Source of the DNA: an uncultured Flavobacteriaceae bacterium
Lineage (GTDB): Bacteria; Bacteroidota; Bacteroidia; Flavobacteriales; Flavobacteriaceae
Length of the DNA stretch: 64,000 bases
Direction: 5' to 3'
NCBI GenBank assembly: GCA_947502635.1
Contig: CANNAN010000013.1
Span: forward strand, 1-64,000
This document shows positions 41,868 through 51,489 of the stretch, piece after piece; positions within the stretch are counted from its first letter, which is position 1; the number at the start of each line of letters is the position of its first letter. Below the pieces are notes generated by a model, which saw only the letters and a program-made list of their open reading frames with translations, did not search any database and was not told the DNA's origin. The position numbers were made by a program, and so were the translations under genes.

Positions 41868-42629
41868 ATGAAAAACATAAATATTCCCAAAGGGAAAAAT
41901 ATATATTTTGCAAGTGATAATCACTTGGGAGCACCAACAAGAGAGGCATCCCTTCCTCGCGAAAAGAAGTTTGTAGCTTGGTTAGATGAAGTGAAACAAG
42001 ATGCAGCAGCTATTTTTCTTTTAGGCGATTTGTTCGATTTCTGGATGGACTATAAAAAAGTGGTTCCAAAAGGTTTTACAAGAACACTAGGTAAATTAGC
42101 CGAAATCTCAGATTCTGGAATTCCAATCTATTACTTTGTAGGCAATCATGATTTATGGATGAATGGCTATTTTGAAGAAGAACTTAATATTCCTGTTTAC
42201 CACAAACCAAAAGAATTTTTATTTAATGATAAAACATTTTTTATTGGTCATGGTGATGGATTAGGGCCAGGGGATAAAGGTTATAAACGTATGAAAAAAG
42301 TATTTACAAATTCATTTTGTAAATGGTTATTCAGATGGCTTCACCCAGATCTAGGTGTAAAAATGGCGCAATATTTATCTGTTAAAAATAAACTTATTTC
42401 TGGCGAAGAAGATGCTCAATTTTTAGGCGAGGACAATGAGTGGTTAGTACAATATTGCAAACGAAAACTAGAAGAAAAACATCGTGATTATTTTGTATTC
42501 GGACATCGTCATTTACCATTAAATATAGATCTTAAAAACAATTCGAAATACATCAACCTTGGTGATTGGATTTCTTATTATACTTATGGTGTTTTTGATG
42601 GAGAAACTTTGGAGTTAAAAGAATACTAA
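41868..42629 (+). CDS. lpxH: UDP-2,3-diacylglucosamine diphosphatase LpxH
   Basis: A 253-aa calcineurin-like phosphoesterase with all five metal motifs: FASDNHLG (D-x-H), LLGDLFDFW (GD), VGNHDLW (GNHD), FIGHGDG (GH) and VFGHRHLPL (GHxH). FDFWMDYKKVVPKG is characteristic of LpxH. The enzyme makes lipid X in lipid A synthesis at the inner membrane. It is followed after 10 bp by an esterase gene on the same strand. Confidence 0.88.
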   Translation: MKNINIPKGKNIYFASDNHLGAPTREASLPREKKFVAWLDEVKQDAAAIFLLGDLFDFWMDYKKVVPKGFTRTLGKLAEISDSGIPIYYFVGNHDLWMNGYFEEELNIPVYHKPKEFLFNDKTFFIGHGDGLGPGDKGYKRMKKVFTNSFCKWLFRWLHPDLGVKMAQYLSVKNKLISGEEDAQFLGEDNEWLVQYCKRKLEEKHRDYFVFGHRHLPLNIDLKNNSKYINLGDWISYYTYGVFDGETLELKEY

Positions 42630-42639
42630 ATTATTTATT

Positions 42640-43503
42640 ATGAAAAAAACAATTTTCTTAATGCTATGTTTTACCATGTTTATAGTATCTGCGCAAGAAA
42701 CTATAAGCGGTACCATGATGCACGATAATGTAGAACGTATTTATAATGTATATATACCAAGTACATATTCTAAAGAAAAACCAGCGCCATTATTACTTCT
42801 AATTCATGGTTATAGCGAACCAGCGGGTTGGATTTTAAAATATACCAAGTTTCAACCGCTTGCCGAAAAATATGGTTTTATTATAGCGTGTCCTGAAGGA
42901 AAAATTAATAAAGACAAAGTACCAGCATGGGATTTTTTCAGTACCAATGATAAAGGAGGGCTTAAAGATGTCGATTATGTAAATTCATTTATGGATAAGC
43001 TAATAAGTGATTATTCAGTAGACGAAAAAAGAATTTATATTACAGGTTTTTCTCAAGGAGGTTATATGAGTTTTATTGCTGGTTGTCATTTAAATAATCG
43101 AATCGCTGCAATTGCTCCTGTGTCTGGTGCTATGCCTGCCACAAATTTATTTAAGTGCTCCCTAGTACATCCTACTCCTGCTTTGGTAATTAATGGAGAC
43201 AACGATAGTGCAGTGCCCTATAATGGCAATCAATACGGAAAATCAGTAAATGAGTCTTTAAAGCTTTGGATTGATTATAATAAATGTGACAAAACTCCTG
43301 TAATCACTTCTGTTACAGACAAAAATACAGAAGACAAACAAACGGTTGAAAAACACGAGTTCCTTAATGGAGAAAACAATTCAAAAATTGTACATTATAA
43401 AATTATAGGAGGTATGCATTTATGGCCAGGGAGAGAAGGAAATACAAGTCTCGAGGCTACACCAATAATTTGGAAGTTTCTTTCTCAGTTTAAATTAAAC
43501 TAA
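42640..43503 (+). CDS. Secreted alpha/beta-hydrolase esterase (PHB-depolymerase/feruloyl-esterase-like)
   Basis: A 287-aa protein with signal peptide KTIFLMLCFTMFIVSAQ. The oxyanion stretch LLLIHGYSEPAGW and the nucleophile elbow ITGFSQGGYMSF (Ser near residue 143) are of the LpqC/poly(3-hydroxybutyrate) depolymerase type. ALVINGDNDSAVPY carries the Asp and GGMHLWPG the His of the triad. Substrates could be feruloyl or acetyl esters of polysaccharides. It is probably co-transcribed with lpxH. Confidence 0.85.
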   Translation: MKKTIFLMLCFTMFIVSAQETISGTMMHDNVERIYNVYIPSTYSKEKPAPLLLLIHGYSEPAGWILKYTKFQPLAEKYGFIIACPEGKINKDKVPAWDFFSTNDKGGLKDVDYVNSFMDKLISDYSVDEKRIYITGFSQGGYMSFIAGCHLNNRIAAIAPVSGAMPATNLFKCSLVHPTPALVINGDNDSAVPYNGNQYGKSVNESLKLWIDYNKCDKTPVITSVTDKNTEDKQTVEKHEFLNGENNSKIVHYKIIGGMHLWPGREGNTSLEATPIIWKFLSQFKLN

Positions 43504-43559
43504 TTTACTAAACTGTAATAAGCTAAAAGACACTTGCTACTAAAACGATACACTAATTT

Positions 43560-44828
43560 TTAGTCCTCATTTTCATGAAACTCAACATCTTCAGTTAAAT
43601 CCAAATCTCTAAGCACTGGATTTTTAATACCAATGGCAAAAACAGTAAGCAAAGTCATGCTTCCTCCAAAAACTACAGCAGCAACTGGACCAATTAATTT
43701 TGCGGCTAATCCGCTTTCAAAAGCACCTAATTCGTTAGAAGATCCAACAAACATAGAATTAACAGACGATACGCGACCACGCATATCATCAGGCGTTTTT
43801 AATTGAAGTATTGTTTGTCTAATTACCATTGAAATGCCATCGGCAGCACCACTTATAAACAGCATCAAGACGCTAACCCAAAAAATGGATGATAATCCAA
43901 AACCGATAATGCTTACGCCAAATATAAATATAGAAATAAGCAGTTTTTTACCAGTATTTTTACTAATAGGAATGTACGTTGTAGCAAACATCGTAACAAT
44001 ACTACCCATTGAGATAGACGCATTCATAATACCAAACCCCTCACTGCCAACGTCCAAAACATCTTGTGCAAAAACGGAAAGTATTGCTACTGTTCCACCA
44101 AACAATACCGCTATCATATCTAAAGTTAAGGCACCTAAAATTGCTTTATTCTGAAATACAAAACGAACGCCTACCTTTAAACTTTCCTTAATAGGTTCAC
44201 CAATTTTTTGATTTAATATGGGTTTCTTTTTAATAAGAAAAACCAAAAGGAACGATAATACCACTAAACCAAATACTAGGCATAATGTATTTGCTACACC
44301 AATCCAGCTAATAAAAAAACCTCCAAAAAGTGCCCCCAAAACAGCAGCGGTTTTCCAAGTACTGGTACTCCAGGTAGCCGCATTAGGATAGATTTTTTTG
44401 GGAACTATTAATGCTACTAAAGAAAAAATTATAGGTCCGAAAAACGAACGCAAAAACCCTCCAAAAAAGACTAAAGCATAAATACTGTATAAAATGGTAT
44501 TTGTAGACCAATCACCAATAACCTTATCTGAAGTCAATAAAAATAGCCCTAGGCTAATTAGTGAAAACGCTGCAATACAAAGGGCAAAAAGGTTTCTTTT
44601 TTCCTTCTGATCTACAATATGGCCTGCAAATAATGCCATAGTAAATGCTGGAATGATTTCCATGAGACCGATAATTCCAAGAGAAAGAGGGTCTTTAGTT
44701 AAGCTATAAACTTGCCATTCAATAACAATAAATTGCATGGACCACCCAAAAACCAATACAAAACGAACCAATAAAAAAATATTGAATTCTTTAATTCGTA
44801 AGGCTGCATACGGATCTTTCTTTACCAT
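43560..44828 (-). CDS. Major facilitator superfamily transporter
   Basis: A 422-aa protein with 12 predicted TM helices. Typical MFS motifs are LMEIIPAFTMALFAGHIVDQ-KEKRN (loop 2-3) and GRVSSVNSMFVGSSNELGAF in the second half. The overall pattern is that of the enterobactin exporter EntS-like/MFS_3 group (Bacteroidota homologues are of unknown substrate). It starts 3 bp after the stop codon of recJ on the same strand, so the two are co-transcribed. Confidence 0.85.
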   Translation of the reverse strand: MVKKDPYAALRIKEFNIFLLVRFVLVFGWSMQFIVIEWQVYSLTKDPLSLGIIGLMEIIPAFTMALFAGHIVDQKEKRNLFALCIAAFSLISLGLFLLTSDKVIGDWSTNTILYSIYALVFFGGFLRSFFGPIIFSLVALIVPKKIYPNAATWSTSTWKTAAVLGALFGGFFISWIGVANTLCLVFGLVVLSFLLVFLIKKKPILNQKIGEPIKESLKVGVRFVFQNKAILGALTLDMIAVLFGGTVAILSVFAQDVLDVGSEGFGIMNASISMGSIVTMFATTYIPISKNTGKKLLISIFIFGVSIIGFGLSSIFWVSVLMLFISGAADGISMVIRQTILQLKTPDDMRGRVSSVNSMFVGSSNELGAFESGLAAKLIGPVAAVVFGGSMTLLTVFAIGIKNPVLRDLDLTEDVEFHENED

Positions 44829-44831
44829 AGC

Positions 44832-46523
44832 CTATTCCTTAATATCTTTTAACTTAAGCTGTAACGATATGTTTCCCTGCCACTCATTTTCATCTATAGA
44901 ATAGACAGCCCTAAAAGGTTTTTTGTTAGAAATCAAATCAAGTTTATCCCCCAGGCTAAAACCAATACAGACTATATTATTTGCTCCAGCTTGCATAGCT
45001 GTTAATCGTAAATGTGTTTTATCGGCTCCCACGCACTTGCCATAACCTGTATCTGTTAAGTTTTCAGTCATAAAAACAGGTGCCATATTGTTGGGGCCAA
45101 ATGGAGCAAATTGTTTTAAAACTCTATAAAATTTTGGGGTAATATGGTCCAAATCAATTTGAATATCTGCTTTTATCTCTGGAATTAATAAGTTTTTATC
45201 AATCGTTTTAGAAACGACATCCTCAAAAGCTTGTTTAAACGCTTCGTAATTTTCTTCTTTTAATGTTAATCCTGCAGCATATTTATGTCCCCCAAATTGC
45301 TCAATATGTTCACTACACGCACCTAAAGCATTATAAATATCAAAATCTTTAACCGAACGTGCCGAAGCCGCTAATTTATCGCCACTTTTTGTAAAGACTA
45401 ATGTGGGTCTATAATATGTTTCTGTTAATCTAGAAGCCACAATACCAATAACACCTTTATGCCAAGTTTCATCGTAAACAACAGTAGTAAGACGTTTCTG
45501 TTCTTCTTGTTCTTCAATTTGTTTAAGAGCTTCTTCTGTAATTCGTTTATCTGTTTCACGTCTGTCTAGGTTATAATCATTAATTTCAGAAGCATATTTC
45601 GCAGCCAGGTCGTCATCTTCTTCTGCTAACAAAGTCACAGCATAATTACCATGTTTCATACGTCCAGCTGCATTTATCCTTGGCGCTACAATAAAAACCA
45701 CATCTGTAATTGTTAATTCTGTCTTTTCAACTTGATTTAAAATAGCTTTAATTCCAGGTCGGGGGCTTGTATTAATTACTAGAAGTCCAAAATACGCCAA
45801 CACTCTATTTTCGCCATTTATGGGAACAATGTCGGCACCAATAGCAGTAGCCACTAAGTCTAAATACTCTGTTAAATCATCTACCGTTTTTCCTTCTTTT
45901 TGTGCTAATGCTTGTATTAATTTAAACCCGACACCGCAACCACATAACTCTTTAAACGGGTATTCACAATCTTCTCGTTTGGGATCTAAAACAGCTGCTG
46001 CTTCAGGAATGTCTTTTCCTGGTCTATGGTGATCGCAAATAATAAAATCAATACCTTTCTCTTTTGCAAATGCTACTTTTTCAACAGATTTTATTCCACA
46101 ATCTAAAGCTATAATAAGAGTGAAATCATTTTCTAAAGCAAAATTGATTCCTTTATATGATATGCCATAGCCTTCATCGTACCTATTAGGAATATAAGTA
46201 TGAATTAAACCATATCGCGTTTTTAAATATGTAGACATTAAAGCAACCGAAGTAGTGCCATCTACATCATAATCACCATAAACTAAAATATTTTCGTTAT
46301 TAACAATAGCTTTTTCAATACGGGCTACTGCCTTATCCATATCCTTCATTAAGTATGGATCGTGCAAATCGTCTAAGCTTGGTCTGAAAAAAGCTTTGGC
46401 CTGATCGTACGTTTCAATACCGCGTTGTAATAACAAGACTGCCAGTACCTCATCTATTTGAAGTGCTTTTTGCAGTGCTTCTATTTTAGATGTTTCTGGT
46501 TTAGGTTTTAATGTCCAACGCAT
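44832..46523 (-). CDS. recJ: Single-stranded-DNA-specific exonuclease RecJ
   Basis: A 563-aa protein of the DHH/DHHA1 family. Motif I is VYGDYDVDGTTS (~81-92), the DHH motif is IICDHHRPG (~162-170), DHHA1 is seen at EQFGGHKYAAGLTL (~406-419), and a C-terminal OB fold follows (ADIQIDLDHITPKFYR). It degrades single-stranded DNA 5' to 3' in recombination and mismatch or base-excision repair. The length matches the family. Confidence 0.93.
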   Translation of the reverse strand: MRWTLKPKPETSKIEALQKALQIDEVLAVLLLQRGIETYDQAKAFFRPSLDDLHDPYLMKDMDKAVARIEKAIVNNENILVYGDYDVDGTTSVALMSTYLKTRYGLIHTYIPNRYDEGYGISYKGINFALENDFTLIIALDCGIKSVEKVAFAKEKGIDFIICDHHRPGKDIPEAAAVLDPKREDCEYPFKELCGCGVGFKLIQALAQKEGKTVDDLTEYLDLVATAIGADIVPINGENRVLAYFGLLVINTSPRPGIKAILNQVEKTELTITDVVFIVAPRINAAGRMKHGNYAVTLLAEEDDDLAAKYASEINDYNLDRRETDKRITEEALKQIEEQEEQKRLTTVVYDETWHKGVIGIVASRLTETYYRPTLVFTKSGDKLAASARSVKDFDIYNALGACSEHIEQFGGHKYAAGLTLKEENYEAFKQAFEDVVSKTIDKNLLIPEIKADIQIDLDHITPKFYRVLKQFAPFGPNNMAPVFMTENLTDTGYGKCVGADKTHLRLTAMQAGANNIVCIGFSLGDKLDLISNKKPFRAVYSIDENEWQGNISLQLKLKDIKE

Positions 46524-46574
46524 GGATTGATTGAAATTTTATGATTTAAAGTTAAAGAAATCTGTTTTCAACTC

Positions 46575-46997
46575 TTATTTTTTATGAAAATGGGTTTCTA
46601 TGATTAATTCCGAAAATTGTCGAAACATCTCCATAACACCACAATATTTTTCTATAGATAAATCAACTGCTTTTTGAAGCTTTTTTTCGTTCAGGTTTTC
46701 TCCATAAAAATGGAAATGCATAGCAACTTTATCATAGTATTTTGGGTGTTCTTCTGTAAGATCGGCAGCCGTTTCTATTTTAAAATCATCTACTTCCAGC
46801 TTCATTTTCTTGATTAAGGAAGCCACATCCAAGCCCGAACAACCAGCTAAGGCAGATAGCATTAAAGCTTTAGGGCGATATCCCTCACTTTTGCCACCAT
46901 TTTCTTCACCAGCATCAATAAACAAATTGTGCCCAGACGGATTCGTGCTTTCAAACTTCATGTTCCCTAACCAGGTTGTTGTATTATGGTTCGTCAT
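46575..46997 (-). CDS. OsmC-family protein
   Basis: A 140-aa protein. The two redox cysteines of OsmC-like peroxidases are placed at LSALAGCSGLDVASLIKKM (Cys54) and EKYCGVMEMFRQ (Cys119). It is a cytoplasmic thiol peroxidase or of the related YhfA type, to which its length fits better. It is divergent from the carboxymuconolactone-decarboxylase-like gene with 58 bp between starts. Confidence 0.85.
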   Translation of the reverse strand: MTNHNTTTWLGNMKFESTNPSGHNLFIDAGEENGGKSEGYRPKALMLSALAGCSGLDVASLIKKMKLEVDDFKIETAADLTEEHPKYYDKVAMHFHFYGENLNEKKLQKAVDLSIEKYCGVMEMFRQFSELIIETHFHKK

Positions 46998-47055
46998 TTT
47001 TGTAAATTATTTTTTGTTACTTGTAGCTTCAAAAATACTATTAAAAAACAAAAAT

Positions 47056-47646
47056 ATGCCTTTAGTGACACCTTTATCTGCGAATCATGATTCAGAGACT
47101 CAAAAACTTGCTGAATTCTTTAATGAAACTTTAGGTTTTTGTCCGAATTCCGTGCTTACTATGCAACACCGTCCAGCAATAAGTAAAGCTTTTATTAACC
47201 TGAATAAAGCAGTTATGGCTAATGATGGGCGTGTAACTTCTGCTTTAAAAAGAATGATTGCCTGGGTGAGTAGTAACTCAACGGGTTGTAGATATTGCCA
47301 GGCACATGCCATTCGTGCTGCGGAACGCTACGGTGCAGAGCAAGAACAGTTAGATAATATTTGGGAATATCGTACACATCCAGCTTTTAGTGAAGCAGAG
47401 CGTGCTGCTCTAGATTTCTCTTTACAAGCTTCTCAAATACCAAATGGGGTAGACGAAAACATAAAAAAACGTTTATATGCGTATTGGAATGAAGGCGAAA
47501 TCGTTGAAATGTTAGGTGTTATTTCTCTATTTGGCTATTTAAACCGTTGGAATGATAGTATGGGAACCAGTATTGAAGATGGTGCGGTTGAAAGTGGTGA
47601 ACAATATTTAGGAAAACATGGCTGGGAGAAAGGGAAGCATAAATAG
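47056..47646 (+). CDS. Carboxymuconolactone-decarboxylase-fold (AhpD-like) protein
   Basis: A 196-aa protein when started at the ATG at 47056 (MPLVTPLSANHDSETQKLAE); an open frame further upstream overlaps the divergent osmC gene and is not used. The AhpD/CMD motif is TGCRYCQAHAIRAA (~77-90): Cys-x-x-Cys followed by His, typical of peroxidase-related proteins. Its position beside osmC suggests a shared role against organic peroxides, which is inference. Confidence 0.85.
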   Translation: MPLVTPLSANHDSETQKLAEFFNETLGFCPNSVLTMQHRPAISKAFINLNKAVMANDGRVTSALKRMIAWVSSNSTGCRYCQAHAIRAAERYGAEQEQLDNIWEYRTHPAFSEAERAALDFSLQASQIPNGVDENIKKRLYAYWNEGEIVEMLGVISLFGYLNRWNDSMGTSIEDGAVESGEQYLGKHGWEKGKHK

Positions 47647-47807
47647 GGTTTAGTTAAATACTTTTTGGATAATTTACTGATATTTAGACAGTTGTTGTTA
47701 TTGTCTTAGGATTTGTGTTGTAGGAAATGTAAATATTTTATGACTAAATACTTGGCGATTAACCAATTATTACCTATGTTAGCCCCAACTATTATAACCC
47801 AAAAATA

Positions 47808-48590
47808 ATGAATTTACCTACAAGAACTACTTATGTATTGCTTTTTTGCGTGCTCTTAAGTCTATTTAGTTGCAATGACAAAGGGCGTAAAAATAACAAT
47901 GAACCTACATTTATTCCAAGAAATTCATACTTTGTAGATTCTTATGATGGGATAAAAGTTTATAGAGATAATATTTACAGAAAACCTATGGATGGTTATT
48001 TTATCGTTGGAGATAAAACAACAAAGTGGGAAGAATTTCATATACAGGATGGTCTCTTATATGGTGATTATATCTTTTATCACCAAAGTGGAGAAAAATT
48101 CATGCATTCCACATACAATAAAGGAAAGCTTCATGGGGAAGAGAAGACATATTTCCTTTCTGGAAAGTTAAAAAAAGTGAGTAATTATAAAAATGGTGTT
48201 CTTAATGGGAAAACTATTTCTTATTTTGAAAATGGTCAAATAATTTCTGAATCTGAGTTTAAAGAAAACCAACCTATTACTTCTATAACTTATAATGATG
48301 CGGGGGAAATTGAATCTAAAATGTTTATAAAAGATGGAAAAAGTATCACGCAATCTATTAAAAACGACAGAGTATTTAAAGAACAAATATCATCTAATTA
48401 TGATGATTTTGAAGGTGTGAAGTTTTATAATGATGATAACACAATGAAAATTTATTTACAGATGGTAGACGAAGGAGAAGATACTTATTTGGTTGAACTA
48501 AATGAAGAAGGTAAAGAAATAAAACGTGTTAATTTAGCAACAAACCCTAGGGAGGTCTCAAAATATAGAAAATACATCAGTAGTCTTTAA
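47808..48590 (+). CDS. YwqK-family (MORN-like repeat) lipoprotein
   Basis: A 260-aa protein with a lipoprotein signal (YVLLFCVLLSLFSCNDKG; Cys23). Four YwqK/MORN-like repeats lie between 70 and 160, for example HGEEKTYFLSGKLKKVSNYK and NGKTISYFENGQIISESEF. The family is labelled 'toxin-antitoxin system YwqK antitoxin', but the lipid anchor argues for a surface or periplasmic role. The repeats resemble those in the broken gene at 26742-28484. A terminator follows directly. Confidence 0.8.
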   Translation: MNLPTRTTYVLLFCVLLSLFSCNDKGRKNNNEPTFIPRNSYFVDSYDGIKVYRDNIYRKPMDGYFIVGDKTTKWEEFHIQDGLLYGDYIFYHQSGEKFMHSTYNKGKLHGEEKTYFLSGKLKKVSNYKNGVLNGKTISYFENGQIISESEFKENQPITSITYNDAGEIESKMFIKDGKSITQSIKNDRVFKEQISSNYDDFEGVKFYNDDNTMKIYLQMVDEGEDTYLVELNEEGKEIKRVNLATNPREVSKYRKYISSL

Positions 48591-48611
48591 TAAAAGATCT
48601 TTATATAATTC

Positions 48612-48639
48612 AAACCTCACCTTGCGGTGGGGTTTTTTG
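48612..48639 (+). terminator. Terminator of the YwqK lipoprotein gene
   Basis: AAACCTCACC-TTGC-GGTGGGGTTTTTTG forms a stem of nine pairs with one mismatch and a T tract. It lies 22 bp after the stop codon. Confidence 0.75.
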
Positions 48640-48658
48640 TTTATTAATAAGGATAAAA

Positions 48659-49231
48659 TTAAATCAATTGTTTGACTCTTGTTTGCAATTCGGGTAAAAC
48701 CTCAACATCAAACCAAGGGTTCTTTGTTAGCCAAAACCGATTTCTAGGTGATGGGTGTGGTAAGGGTAAATATTTTTTTGGTAAGTAATCTTTATAATTA
48801 GCTACTGTTTCGGTTAATGTTTTCTTGGCTTCACTTTTTAAATAATATTTTTGAGAATACATCCCTATTAAAATAGTCAATTCAATATTTGGTAACTCAT
48901 TCAATAGCGGCTCATGCCATTGTGGAGCACATTCTGGTCGAGGCGGTAAATCACCTGTTTTTCCTTTTCCAGGGTAGCAAAACCCCATAGGAATTAAAGC
49001 AATTTTTGTTTCATCATAAAATTGTTCATCTGTAACACCTAACCATTTTCGTAATTGTCTACCACTTGGGTCGTCCCAAGGGACGCCTGTTTTATGAACA
49101 CTAGTTCCAGGAGCTTGACCAATAATAACAACTTTAGCATTTGGATGTGCTGTTACAATAGGGCGAGGGCCTAATGGCAAATGTTCAGAGCAAATTGAGC
49201 ATTGCCTAATATTGTAAAGTAAATGATCCAT
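48659..49231 (-). CDS. Uracil-DNA-glycosylase-family protein
   Basis: A 190-aa protein. Motif 1 is IIGQAPGTSVHKTGVPWDDP-SGRQLRKWLG (~34-63), and motif 2 is LPHPSPRNRFW near 157-167. The leading ICSEHLPLGPRP has two cysteines but not the four of the iron-sulfur UDGs, matching the short 'family 5/uncharacterised UDG' group of Bacteroidota. It would remove uracil or other damaged bases from DNA. It is the last gene of a five-gene minus-strand operon. Confidence 0.85.
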   Translation of the reverse strand: MDHLLYNIRQCSICSEHLPLGPRPIVTAHPNAKVVIIGQAPGTSVHKTGVPWDDPSGRQLRKWLGVTDEQFYDETKIALIPMGFCYPGKGKTGDLPPRPECAPQWHEPLLNELPNIELTILIGMYSQKYYLKSEAKKTLTETVANYKDYLPKKYLPLPHPSPRNRFWLTKNPWFDVEVLPELQTRVKQLI

Positions 49232-49242
49232 TAAACAAGCAT

Positions 49243-49587
49243 CTATTTTTTGCTTAAAGGTTCTTCATTAAAAGAAAGACCTTCAAAGCCTGTTTTTACA
49301 AAGTTCCTGATGTTTTGATGCCCCGTACCATTAGGGTCATTCAATACTTCATCAAAATAAAATTTTCCAAAACAGACCAAAGTTTCTTCTTTTGTTAAGC
49401 TTTGCGCTTTTGCAAAAGCAAATAACTTACAAGAACCAGAGTTTTCCCCACTTTCATTTTGTAATGTGCCATTTGTGAAAGCCGTTGGAAAGAAATTATA
49501 ATTTGCTTCTATGACTGCCATTGTTTCAGAAAATTCGATGGTATCGGGTGCATTTTTAAGTTTATTTTTAAATAATTCTATAGTCAT
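49243..49587 (-). CDS. HopJ-type protein
   Basis: A 114-aa protein matching the HopJ family: FSETMAVIEANYNFFPTAFT, the GENSGSCKLFAFAKAQSLTK core, and FGKFYFDEVLNDPNGTGHQN-IRNF. Although named after a Pseudomonas type III effector candidate, the family is widespread in non-pathogens and its role is unknown. It lies between rsmI (7 bp) and the uracil-DNA-glycosylase gene (12 bp) in an operon. Confidence 0.88.
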   Translation of the reverse strand: MTIELFKNKLKNAPDTIEFSETMAVIEANYNFFPTAFTNGTLQNESGENSGSCKLFAFAKAQSLTKEETLVCFGKFYFDEVLNDPNGTGHQNIRNFVKTGFEGLSFNEEPLSKK

Positions 49588-49593
49588 TAAATC

Positions 49594-50265
49594 TTATTTT
49601 TTTCCACCAACAACAATCACAATTTCGCCCTTTGGTGGTTTGTTAGTATAATATTCTAAAACCTCTTTGGCTGTTCCTCTAATCGTTTCTTCGTAAAGTT
49701 TTGTGAGCTCTCTAGAGACAGATACTTGTCTTTCTTTACCAAAATATTCGCAAAAATGACCAAGCGTTTTTACTAATTTATGCGGACTTTCGTAAAATAT
49801 AATGGTTCTGGTTTCTTCTGCGAGCAATAATAATCGTGTTTGTCGTCCTTTTTTAACAGGTAAAAACCCTTCAAACACAAATTTATCATTAGGCAGACCA
49901 GAATTTACCAGAGCAGGTACAAAGGCTGTAGCTCCAGGAAGACAATCCACTTCAATACTATTTTCTATACACGCTCGTGTTAGTAAAAAGCCTGGATCGG
50001 AAATAGCAGGTGTTCCAGCATCGCTAATCAATGCGACAGTGGTTCCGCTTTTTAATTTCTGAATAACATTGTTAACTGTCTTATGCTCATTGTGCATATG
50101 ATGTGATTGCATATGCGTTGTTATTTCAAAATGTTTTAAAAGTTTTCCTGAGGTACGTGTATCTTCTGCTAGAATTAAATCGACTTCTTTTAAAACTTCA
50201 ACAGCTCTAAAAGTAATATCTTTTAAGTTTCCTATAGGTGTTGGTACAATATAGAGTTTACTCAT
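49594..50265 (-). CDS. rsmI: 16S rRNA (cytidine(1402)-2'-O)-methyltransferase RsmI
   Basis: A 223-aa protein of the tetrapyrrole-methylase fold. LYIVPTPIGNLKDITFRAVE-VL begins the protein, LAEDTRTSGKLLKHF (~33-47) and LISDAGTPAISDPGFLL (~80-96) bind SAM, and YESPHKLVKTL follows. It methylates C1402 of 16S rRNA. It overlaps the DoxX gene by one base. Confidence 0.92.
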   Translation of the reverse strand: MSKLYIVPTPIGNLKDITFRAVEVLKEVDLILAEDTRTSGKLLKHFEITTHMQSHHMHNEHKTVNNVIQKLKSGTTVALISDAGTPAISDPGFLLTRACIENSIEVDCLPGATAFVPALVNSGLPNDKFVFEGFLPVKKGRQTRLLLLAEETRTIIFYESPHKLVKTLGHFCEYFGKERQVSVSRELTKLYEETIRGTAKEVLEYYTNKPPKGEIVIVVGGKK

Positions 50266-50645
50266 TAATTTCTAATTTGTTTTCCTAAAAAATAAGAAGG
50301 AAAAATTAATAGCAAGCCATAAAGTGAAAAACCAACTATACCATGTCCAGCATCATAGTGTGCAGCAGTTGCTAATATCATATCAAAGAAAAAACCAGCA
50401 TAAGCCCATTCTGTTAACCAGGTGCTTTTTCGCCATAAAATCATAACAATGCCTAGCACTTTCAATATTGCTAATGGAATCACTAGGTATGTAGGGTAAT
50501 TAAGGTTTTCAAAAAAACCTTTAACCATATCTGTACTTGTAAAGTACATGGAAGCTGAATAAGCCATTAATAAACACAAAAGCACTGTGCTTGCCCAATA
50601 TAAAGTTTTGTTTATTCTCATCACATTAAGGTCGAGAACTTTCAT
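50265..50645 (-). CDS. DoxX-family membrane protein
   Basis: A 126-aa protein with four TM helices, starting RINKTLYWASTVLLCLLMAY. LAILKVLGIVMILWRKSTWL-TEWAYAGFFFDM is the DoxX-like core. The physiological role is unknown; relatives are tied to thiosulfate oxidation or redox homeostasis. The start codon overlaps the stop of the upstream gene (ATGA), and its stop overlaps the rsmI start. Confidence 0.8.
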   Translation of the reverse strand: MKVLDLNVMRINKTLYWASTVLLCLLMAYSASMYFTSTDMVKGFFENLNYPTYLVIPLAILKVLGIVMILWRKSTWLTEWAYAGFFFDMILATAAHYDAGHGIVGFSLYGLLLIFPSYFLGKQIRN

Positions 50646-51382
50646 TCAAACTTACTTTCAATAATTTGCATAAATCGTGTTTCAAACTCTTCTTTATCAG
50701 TCCAATTATTATAATCTGGCTTTATAATATCTTCCACTAAGCGTTTTGCGTTACTAAAAGTGTCTGATGTATTTAACTGTGAAATTACGCGATCGTAATC
50801 TTCGCTTTTACCATCAAATAAATGTTTTATAAAAGCAATTTTATCATTAAGACCAATGTTAAAACCACCTGTTTTTAATTTATCATTCAATGATTTTTTT
50901 TCATCCACTTGTCCATTTTGTGTTTTAGAAATAGGATCAAAAATGGGGGTGTCTTTAAATCCTGCAGTGATATCTTCTAAATCTGCTTTAGGATATTGTT
51001 TAGGAATGGCTTCTTCAAAAATAGTATCAATTTCTTGAGCCTCATGGGGCATTTGCGCGACCATGTCTTTAATTTTTTCTATGACAGGCTCCATAATATC
51101 ATCATCTTCAACTTCATCAAGATTAATATAAATTTTGTCTTCAATTTCAATGTTATCGCTAACTTTATTATTAAATGCCTGATCTAACATACCAAAAAAG
51201 GATGAATCGCTCCCAATAGTTGGTATATCATCCTCAAAATTCTCATGTGCAAATTTTAATACCGACAGCTTTTCATAAAGAGCAGATACTTCTGTATGCA
51301 TCTTTATAACATCTTCTTTCCCTTTTAATTTGAGAATTCTATGTGCTATACTGATGAGTTCTGACTCTAGCTTCTTTTTCAT
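50642..51382 (-). CDS. Conserved hypothetical protein of Flavobacteriaceae
   Basis: A 246-aa acidic soluble protein that I do not recognise by name. The N-terminal ~50 residues are helical (ELISIAHRILKLKGKEDVIK). A linker rich in Asp and Glu follows, then a conserved-looking C-terminal part (SLNDKLKTGGFNIGLNDKIA-FIKHLFDGKSEDYDRVISQL). It heads the DoxX-rsmI-hopJ-udg operon and is divergent from tdk. The C-terminal pattern recurs as an uncharacterised domain in Bacteroidota; no function is proposed. Confidence 0.75.
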   Translation of the reverse strand: MKKKLESELISIAHRILKLKGKEDVIKMHTEVSALYEKLSVLKFAHENFEDDIPTIGSDSSFFGMLDQAFNNKVSDNIEIEDKIYINLDEVEDDDIMEPVIEKIKDMVAQMPHEAQEIDTIFEEAIPKQYPKADLEDITAGFKDTPIFDPISKTQNGQVDEKKSLNDKLKTGGFNIGLNDKIAFIKHLFDGKSEDYDRVISQLNTSDTFSNAKRLVEDIIKPDYNNWTDKEEFETRFMQIIESKFE

Positions 51383-51489
51383 TATTTATAATTTTTAAAT
51401 TATTGCTATTTAGGTTTTTGATTTTTAATAAATTTACGCCACCTTTATACAAACGAATAATCGCTTTGTTTTAGTGCTAAAATTACGAA

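Noticed and set aside
46810-47055. N-terminal extension of the carboxymuconolactone-decarboxylase-like protein
   Set aside because: It overlaps the divergent osmC gene and the added residues do not fit the family; the ATG at 47056 does.
49243-49587. Type III secretion effector (as the HopJ name implies)
   Set aside because: No secretion genes are present, it sits in a housekeeping operon with rsmI, and the family is widespread in non-pathogens.
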